Positions 6,971 through 14,700 of a stretch of 17,361 nucleotides of DNA are shown here, piece after piece. Source of the stretch: JBMOLK01 sp049325575 (GTDB lineage: Bacteria > Bacillota > Clostridia > Acetivibrionales > Acetivibrionaceae). The stretch covers positions 1-17,361 of the forward strand of contig JBMOLK010000080.1 in the NCBI GenBank assembly GCA_049325575.1, read 5' to 3'. Each line of letters opens with the position of its first letter. Position 1 is the first letter of the stretch. Made by a program: the position numbers and the translations under genes. The notes under the pieces are model-generated. The model saw nothing but the letters and a program-made list of their open reading frames with translations. It had not been told where the DNA came from and made no database searches.

Positions 6971-8356
6971 ATGGATGTTACAGCAAAAAGGGTTGTTCTA
7001 ATTATATCTGCGTTAGGGTCTTTTCTTACGCCCTTTATGGGTTCGGCAGCAAATATAGCTTTACCGGCTATAGGAAAAGAGTTTTCCATGGATGCAGTGC
7101 TGCTAAGCTGGGTTGCAACATCATATCTTCTGTCTTCTGCCATATTTCTTGTCCCATTTGGGAAGCTGGCAGATATATATGGAAGAAAGAAGATTTTTAC
7201 ATACGGCATTGTGATTTTTACAGCTGCTTCTTTGATATGTGCCATGTCTTTTTCACCTGTTGTACTTATTATTTTTAGAGTGATGCAGGGAATTGGAAGT
7301 GCCATGATATTTGGCACGGGAGTTGCTATTCTGACGTCGGCTTTTCCTCCTAACGAGAGAGGGAAAGCTATTGGCTTAAATACAGCTTCAGTTTATCTGG
7401 GGTTGTCCGGGGGGCCCATAATCGGTGGAATTCTTACCCATGCTTTTGGATGGAGAAGCATTTTTGCAGTAGTTGCACCTTTGGGTCTTCTAGTTGCAGC
7501 ATTGATTATGTGGAAGTTAAAAGGTGAGTGGGCAGAAGCAAGAGGTGAGCGGTTTGACTTTTTAGGTTCTGTCATGTATGGCCTGATGCTGCTTATGATC
7601 ATTTATGGCCTGTCACTGCTTCCGGATTCTAAAGGGTGGACTTTTATTACAATAGGAATGATACTAATGGCAGCCTTTGTTGCATGGGAGTTTAAGGCTA
7701 ATACACCTGTTCTAAACATGAGTCTTTTTAGATATAACAGGGTCTTTGCTTTTTCCAATCTGGCAGCCTTTATAAACTATAGTGCCACCTTTGCTGTAGG
7801 CTTTCTTTTAAGTCTCTACCTTCAATATATAAAAGGATTAAATGCCAGGGAGGCAGGTCTTGTTCTGGCGGCACAGCCTCTTGTTATGGCAGTGTTTTCA
7901 GTTTTTGCTGGCAGACTTTCGGATAAAATGGAATCGAGAATAATCTCGTCAGCGGGTATGCTTATCACTTCTGCTGCACTTTTTGTTATGTCTTTTATAA
8001 ACAGCAATACCTTTCTGGTATTTATTGTGGGAAGCTTGATGCTTTTAGGCTTGGGGCTGGCATTTTTTACATCCCCAAATACACATGCAATAATGAACTC
8101 GGTGGAGAAGAGGTTTTATGGAGTAAGCTCTGCCGCTGTAGGAACAATGAGACTTACAGGCCAGATGTTCAGTATGGGTATAGCCTCGCTGATAATATCC
8201 ATATATGTTGGAAAGGTAGAAATAGCTCCAGGGAATTATGGCTCTTTTATAAAAGCGGAGAAGGTTACACTTATATTTTTTGGAATACTATGCCTTGCCG
8301 GTGTATTTGCTTCCCTGTCAAGGGGTAAATCAAACCCTGTAATCAAGGAGACATAA
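6971..8356 (+). CDS. MFS drug/metabolite exporter, DHA2 (EmrB/QacA-like) type
   Basis: This 461-aa inner-membrane protein has about 14 hydrophobic segments, the count typical of the DHA2 family of proton-driven multidrug or metabolite efflux pumps. GKLADIYGRKK (64-74) is the cytoplasmic loop 2-3 motif A of the MFS, and YLGLSGGPIIGG (142-153) is the antiporter motif C in the fifth segment. R103 with the following GIG fits motif B. GAAGGAG lies 10 bases before the ATG, slightly long but acceptable. The preceding aldo/keto reductase is likely co-transcribed, so the pair could reduce and export a compound; this is an inference from adjacency only. Tandem TAA stops are followed at once by a strong hairpin terminator. 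Confidence 0.92.
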   Translation: MDVTAKRVVLIISALGSFLTPFMGSAANIALPAIGKEFSMDAVLLSWVATSYLLSSAIFLVPFGKLADIYGRKKIFTYGIVIFTAASLICAMSFSPVVLIIFRVMQGIGSAMIFGTGVAILTSAFPPNERGKAIGLNTASVYLGLSGGPIIGGILTHAFGWRSIFAVVAPLGLLVAALIMWKLKGEWAEARGERFDFLGSVMYGLMLLMIIYGLSLLPDSKGWTFITIGMILMAAFVAWEFKANTPVLNMSLFRYNRVFAFSNLAAFINYSATFAVGFLLSLYLQYIKGLNAREAGLVLAAQPLVMAVFSVFAGRLSDKMESRIISSAGMLITSAALFVMSFINSNTFLVFIVGSLMLLGLGLAFFTSPNTHAIMNSVEKRFYGVSSAAVGTMRLTGQMFSMGIASLIISIYVGKVEIAPGNYGSFIKAEKVTLIFFGILCLAGVFASLSRGKSNPVIKET

Positions 8357-8359
8357 TAA

Positions 8360-8389
8360 AAAACGCAAAGGAAAATTCCTTTACGTTTT
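8360..8389. terminator. Bidirectional rho-independent terminator
   Basis: AAAACG-c-AAAGGAA, a 2-base centre, then TTCCTTT-a-CGTTTT form a 13-bp stem with one mismatch. On the plus strand it follows the MFS stop by a few bases and ends in TTTT. On the minus strand the stem is followed by a six-T tract, so it can also end the transcript of the small peptide gene that runs toward it. Confidence 0.85.
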
Positions 8390-8481
8390 CACTTCTACAA
8401 ATCCAAGAAGGTTAAAAAATAAATACTTTTATCTAATCTCATATGTACCTTTAGCATAATATAAAAGATTATCTCATCAAG

Positions 8482-8556
8482 TTAAGCTAAGGCTGTTCCT
8501 GCAAGTAAATTCATTATAAGTATTATAACAAATAATATTGCAAGGAAATAACGCAC
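8482..8556 (-). CDS. Small hydrophobic peptide, 24 aa
   Basis: A 24-codon frame starts at GTG (8554-8556) and ends at TAA (8482-8484). It is supported by signals rather than by homology: a promoter TTGATA-17-TATAAT upstream, a ribosome binding site GAAAGGGAG (8566-8574) nine bases before the GTG, and a terminator downstream at 8360-8389. The product starts MRYFLAILF, continues as an unbroken apolar helix (about residues 4-18), has one Asn, and ends AGTALA. It could be a single-pass membrane peptide (toxin-like, or a small subunit of a membrane complex) or a signal-peptide-like leader whose A-x-A cleavage site coincides with the stop. A competing ATG in another frame gives only 11 residues. 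I do not recognise the peptide; the 250-nt transcript could also act as an RNA. Confidence 0.6.
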   Translation of the reverse strand: MRYFLAILFVIILIMNLLAGTALA

Positions 8557-8615
8557 ATTAAAGCACTCCCTTTCAAGATTTTGAAATATAGTAGTAATAT
8601 AGCGTTCCAAATAAT

Positions 8616-8644
8616 ATTATAATGTCTTTTTTTGTAACTATCAA
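8616..8644 (-). promoter_or_regulatory. Sigma-A type promoter of the 24-aa peptide gene
   Basis: On the minus strand, TTGATA (8639-8644, 5/6) and TATAAT (8616-8621, 6/6) are spaced by exactly 17 bp. The predicted start near 8609 leaves a leader of about 50 nt. It lies immediately after the terminator of the giant protease gene, so it marks an independent unit. Confidence 0.75.
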
Positions 8645-8679
8645 TATAATTTTTGAAATAAATATGGAAAATAATACAA

Positions 8680-8707
8680 AAGGCTGCAGGAATGCTCCTG
8701 CAGCCTT
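8680..8707 (-). terminator. Rho-independent terminator of the giant subtilase gene
   Basis: A perfect 12-bp stem (AAGGCTGCAGGA / TCCTGCAGCCTT) with a 4-nt loop starts 26 bases after the subtilase stop codon. On the minus strand it is followed by a T-rich tail (TTTTGTATTATTTT). Confidence 0.88.
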
Positions 8708-8732
8708 ATAGAGATTGTATGTAAGTAACTTG

Positions 8733-11700
8733 TTACAGGCCTATGATCTGTGGGTCCACAAAGTGCTGCGTAATGCGTGGTGGTGTTACATCTGCATCAA
8801 TTGTTCCTACTTCCTGTTTTGCCTTGTTTCCATATGGGTCCTGGGCGTCAATGGTATATGTATATTTTCCGTCTTTAACCAGGTTTCCGGATTGGTTCTT
8901 GCCATCCCAGGTTACAGAATTGCTTCCGGCGTTAACCTTGCCATTAATCAAGCTTCTAACCAGGTTGTTGCTACTGTCATATATCTTAATTGTTACAACG
9001 GCGCTTTTTGAAACGTTATACTTAATGGTAGCTGCTTTTGTTCCGTTTACACCAAAGGGATCAGGAGTATCGCTTACTGATGAAATAGTTAGTGTGGAAA
9101 TACTAACTGCAAATGTACCGGTTACTTCCGCCTCCTCCGTTCCTTCTGCATTTGCAGCAGTAATTTTGTATTTATATGTTCCTGGTGCTGCAAGCAGACC
9201 TTCAGTATTTTTACCGTCCCATGCAGCTGAATTTCTTCCGGAATTCTTCATAATACCGGTTTCCAGTGTTTTGACCAGAGTATCCGTATTATCGTATATT
9301 GCCACTGATGTCTTAGCGCCAGTTGACAATGTGTATACTATGGCTGCAAAGTTAACAACTGTCGGGTCAAATGGGTTAGGACTTATACCATGCTGGCTTA
9401 TTGTAAGTACTACAGGCTGTGGTTCAACAGGGGTTGTAGGCTTTGGAGTGCCCGGTGCAGTAGGACTTGGTGTACCCGGTGCTGTTCCGTCCGTAGGCTT
9501 AGGTATAGGAGCAGAACCTTTTTCTGCAAAGTTCAGTGACTCAACCCAAACTCCTCCAAAGGGGTGATTTACAGCTTGAATTGTTACCTTTGCTATACCT
9601 CCGGTTGGATGAATTTTGATTCTTACAGGTTTCAGTTTCTCATTAAAGAGCCCGATAAACATCTGTGTTCTGGTATCGATTATGTTTCCATTAGCATCAT
9701 AGCTATTTATTAATACCTCAGCCTGCTTTCTGATTGCTGCCAATGCGGGAGAAACTGTTAACTCCAGTTCCACCATATCAACCGGCCCATTGGCAAAACT
9801 GATTGACAGTATTTCATTGTCACTGATTCCCTGGTCCCGCTCAAGATGATTGGAGGATGAAAAGCCTACTACATTGCCAGTAGTATCTACACCTTTGATT
9901 TTGGTTGACCACACAAAACCGTCAGGGCTTCCATCAATTTTTATACCCTTGCTGATAAGCCAGTTGTAATGCTTCAATACGCTTTCAGGTGTTTTACCAA
10001 AGTCAGGATTCCAGGTCAGGTTTCCCCCTAGATCCGGATCGTCTTCAAAATCAATAAAGTTTGTTGCTAAAATTGGGCTGAATTTTTTTATAGTAATTGA
10101 GTCTTCTTTTGATATTGTTATGTTACCGGCCCTATCTTCAGCCATAATTTTGTATGTATAATTGCCTTCATTTACTATTTTACCTGATGCATCTTTACCA
10201 TTCCATGATATCCAGTCTAGTAACTCTTTATTTTGGAGTTCCCTGACTAAAGTGCCTGAAGCGTCGTAAATACTGACTGTAGATTTTCCAGGCTCACTCA
10301 TTGGATAGAATATGGCAATCTCATTAGTTCCGTCTGGAACAAATGGTTTTAAGCTTACAAAGGTATCGGTTATTTCAACCCCTATAGTGTCTACAGTAAT
10401 GGTTCCTGATACCGGTAAAGCCTTGTTTTCGTAAAAGTCAACTGCATCAATTGTATATGTATATGTTCCATCTGAAGCCATTCTTCCCATGCTGTCTCTA
10501 CCGTTCCAGAAGACAGAGTTTGTGCCCATAGCAGCACTGCCTTCAAAAAGGGTAGTAACAAGGTTGTTATTGCTGTCATAGATCCTTATGGAAACTACTG
10601 CATCCTTTGATATGGTATATTCGATTGTATTGACATAAGCCTCCGGGTTAAACGGATCAGGGCTATCCTTAACCCAGGTAATTACAGGTATATAATGTAT
10701 AACATTTATATAGCCGCTTTCACTGGAGTACGATCCGTCATCATCCTTTGCAGTAACCGTTACTTTGTATGTTCCTATGTCAACAAGTCCTCCTGAAGAG
10801 TTCCTTCCATCCCATATTGCCGTATGGACTCCTGATATCTTTTCAATATCCTTTTCCAGTATATTAACCGGATTACCCGAACTGTCAAAGATTTCAACAG
10901 TTATAGGAGCCTTCTTGGACAGCGAATATGTTACTGTTACATTATTGTCATCACCTGGAACAAATGGGTCGGAACTAATATTTAGAATTTTAACTTCCGG
11001 AGTTTCAAAGTCAATTGTAATGGTTCCCATAAGATCCGATGACTCTTTTTCATTGTTTGTAGCAGCGGTGAGCCTATATATATAGATTCCTCTATCTACT
11101 ATGGACCCGGATTCGTCTTTACCGTTCCATGTAATGGACTGCAAACCTTTTTGAAGAGTGCCGGTAAATAATGTTCTTACAAGGTTATTTTGCCCATCAT
11201 AAATCTTCAAAGATACGTCAGCCCTTTTATCAAGTGTAAAGCTGATTGTGTTTACGTTGTCACCTGAAGGCTTAAAGGGGTCTGGACTGTCGTTTACAGT
11301 AGTTATAAGGCTTGAAGATTTTATAATATGTATAATTCCCTCTTTAGGCTGGGAAGAAAGTCCCGCCAGAGATTTTGCAGTAATCTTGAAGTAGTACTTT
11401 CCATCGGGTACTACCTTTCCGGACAGGTTTGTTCCGTTCCAGGCTGCATGATTTGCACCAAAGCTTCTTAGCTTATTTTCTTCAATAGTCTTAACCAATA
11501 AATTTTTGCTGTCGTATATCTTAATTGTAGTTAAAGCATTATCCGATAGATTAAAGAAAATATACTCAAGCCCGACTCCTGCGCTCTTAAAAGGATTAGG
11601 ACTAATACCTATCAAGGTAACAACAGGTACGCTTACATCCACAGTTAAGGTACCGGTTACCTTTGGAGCCTGGTTACCGAAGTTGTCCTGTGCCTCAATT

Positions 11701-14700
11701 GAGTATGTATATAATCCGTTAGCCGCTATCTTGCCGGAGCTGTCCTTGCCATCCCAAGTTACTTTGTTGGTACCCTGGGGCATGGTGCTGTTCCTTAAAG
11801 TCTTTATAAGCTTATTGTTTATATCATAAAGGCCTATTTTTACATTGGCATCTTCAGACAGAGCAAATGAAATAGTGCTAACTTTTGTACCATCAGGTGC
11901 AAATGGGTCCGGAGTATCGTTGACATTTGTAACCAGCGGGCTTCTTCCGTCAACCATAATTATTCCTGTTACAGGGACAGATGTTTGGAGAACCGGGTCA
12001 ATGGCTTCAATCTTATAAGTATAGTTGCCATCGGGTACAATAATCCCTGACGAATTTTTACCATCCCACAAAGCACTGTTTAGTCCTGCTTGTTTGGAGG
12101 TATTGTTTTCAAGAGTCCTAACCAGGGTGTTCCTGCTGTCATAAATAGAGATGGTCACACTGGCATTCTCTGAAAGAGTGTAGCTAAGAGTACCGGTGTT
12201 TGTACCATTAGGGGTAAAGGGGTTGGGGTTAAAGCTTGCTCCGGTTACACCCGGGGAAGACATATCAACAGCAATGCTGCCCGAATATTTCTGGGACTTA
12301 TTATTTGCTTTATCAACTGCAGTTATTGTGTAGGTATATTTTCCAGCTCCAACTATGACTCCTGCATCGTTTTGTCCGTTCCAGGTAACTGCATTATTGC
12401 CGGTATAAGCTGTACCGGAAGCCAGTTTTTTTACTAGTGCGCCGCTGCTGTTAGTAATATTTAAGGTTAAGTCTACATCTTTAGACAGGGTAAATAATAT
12501 AGTACTGTAAGTTTTTCCATTAGGTTTAAACGGATCAGGAGTATCGTTTACCGAGTAAATTAACGGTACCTGATCGTCGGAAACTGCTATTGTTCCTACA
12601 ACAGGTTTTGCCTCAAGCCCTGCAGCATCAACAGCTTCAATTTTGTAGCTGTAGGTTGACTTTGGAACTATAATGCCAGAGGCGTTTTTGCCGTCCCACA
12701 GGGTTGTATTTACACCGGCTTTCTTTTGAGCACTGCTATCAAGTATTATAACTTTATTGCCAATACTGTCATAAATAGTTACCGTCGTTTTTGCATCCTC
12801 CGAAAGTGTATAGGTTAAGGTCGTGTTATTGGAATCTGTTGGGATAAAAGGATTAGGGCTTATACTATCCGAACTTATAACAGGTGCAGCAGAATCGACG
12901 GTAACAGTGCCTGTAACCTTTTGTGCCATGCTTTCTGCGGTATTTACAGCGGTAACAATATAAGTATATGTTCCGCTCTCAACTATAGCACCCAGATCAT
13001 TTTGTCCATTCCATGTAACGGTGTTGGTTCCTGCATAGCTTTTACTGTCTGCAAGTTTTTTAACCAGGTTACCGTCTTTATTATAAACATAGAGTTTTAC
13101 TTGAGCTTCCTTTGATAGAATAAAGGAAATAGTATTGACGGTCTTTCCATCCGGTACAAATGGGTCAGGTGAATCCTGGACGGAAGATATTAACTGACTC
13201 TTTTCTCCTCCAGAGACATTGATTATGCCTGTTTTAGGTACTGCTTCAAAGCCTGTTTTATCAATGGCAGTAATTTTATATACATAGCTGCCGTCAGGCA
13301 CAAACATACCGTAAGAGCTTTTGCCATCCCAGGTTATGGAGTTTGCTCCTGCTTTTTTGTCAATACCGTTTTCAAGTATTCTTATGAGAGTGTTTGAACT
13401 GTCGTATATCTCTATGCCGGCTCTGGAATCTTTAGAAAGATTATATGATATTGTTACGCTGTTTTTGCCGTCAGGCATAAAGGGATCAGGCGAAGAAGTC
13501 AAGTCGGATATTACAGGCAGATCCACTTCACCAATTGATATGGTACCTGATACCGTCTCTGATCTTTTATCATAGGAGTCAACCGCATCCATATCATACC
13601 TGTAATTGCCATTGGTTACGAAGCTTCCTTCATCATTTTTGCCGTCCCAGGAGGCCTTGTTGGCGCCGATAATTACATCTTCGCTTAAAAGGTTTCTTAC
13701 CAGGGAGCCGCCTTGGTCATAGATTTTTATAGTGACTTTAGCATTCTCCGAAACACTATAGCTTATGGTATTTGCCTGACCCTTTGCAGGATTTAGAGGA
13801 TCAGGACCATCACTAACCGAGGTAATGGAAGGGTTAAAACGTTCAACTATGATAGTTCCGGTAATTGGTTCGGCTTCTAGGCCTGAAATGTCAACAACCG
13901 AAATCTTGTATGTATAAACACCGTCAGGGACCATCTTGCCTGCGGAGTCCGTACCATCCCAGGCTGCTTTATTCAGGCCTGCCGGTTTTAATGTACCGTT
14001 TTCAAGTGTCTTGACAAGCTTCCCAAGACTGTCATGTATTGTAATTGTTACATATCCGCTTTCAGACAGGTAATAGTTTATATTGGATGATTTAAGGTTT
14101 GGTGTAGGTGATGGTGAGATGGAAGGTGAAGGAGTGATGCTTACACCGTTTGATACTATCACCAGCTTACCTGACAGCGTGTTCTGGGTGCCTTTAGTGG
14201 ATGTTTCTTTCACCGACAGTATATGAGTGCCGTTTGTAAGTTTTGTGGTATCAAGACTATAGTGGAATCCACAAGTGCTGTTGCCATACTGTGGGTAAAG
14301 GCTGCCTATATCAGGCCTTGGATCCCCGTATACGGCCTGACCTTTCAGCTGTCCATCTATGAATACCTCTATTTTGGAAACTCCATCCTTATCAAGGAAC
14401 CAACCTTTTACATTGTAGGTTCCGCTTATGGTTTCAAGGTCGGAGGGGCTGTCTATATTTCCTATGGGAACAAGGGTGAAAACAGGAGTAGGCATAGTGC
14501 CCGGTGTTGGGGAAGGAGTCACACTGGGAACTGGTGATGTTGGCGACGCTGACGGACTGGTGCCCGGGTTGGATGTAGGCATGGGTGTAGGGCTTGGACT
14601 GGGGGTTGTTCCCGGACTAGGTGTCTGGTCAGGTGCAGGTTTGATTACTTTAGCTGCGCTGTAAACGTCTATCAAACCATACCCGAAGGCTTCATCCCAG

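Noticed and set aside
8743..9567. A 274-codon plus-strand frame opposite the C-terminal end of the giant subtilase
   Set aside because: It is antisense to a clear repeat-bearing protein, lacks a ribosome binding site and has no recognisable motif. Long antisense frames here follow from the repeated Thr/Val/Ser-rich codons of the Ig domains.
10074..14102. Reading the periodic array as a CRISPR or recent DNA tandem repeat
   Set aside because: The period of about 312 bp is conserved at protein level with strong DNA divergence and one continuous frame, which fits a multidomain protein, not CRISPR or slippage.
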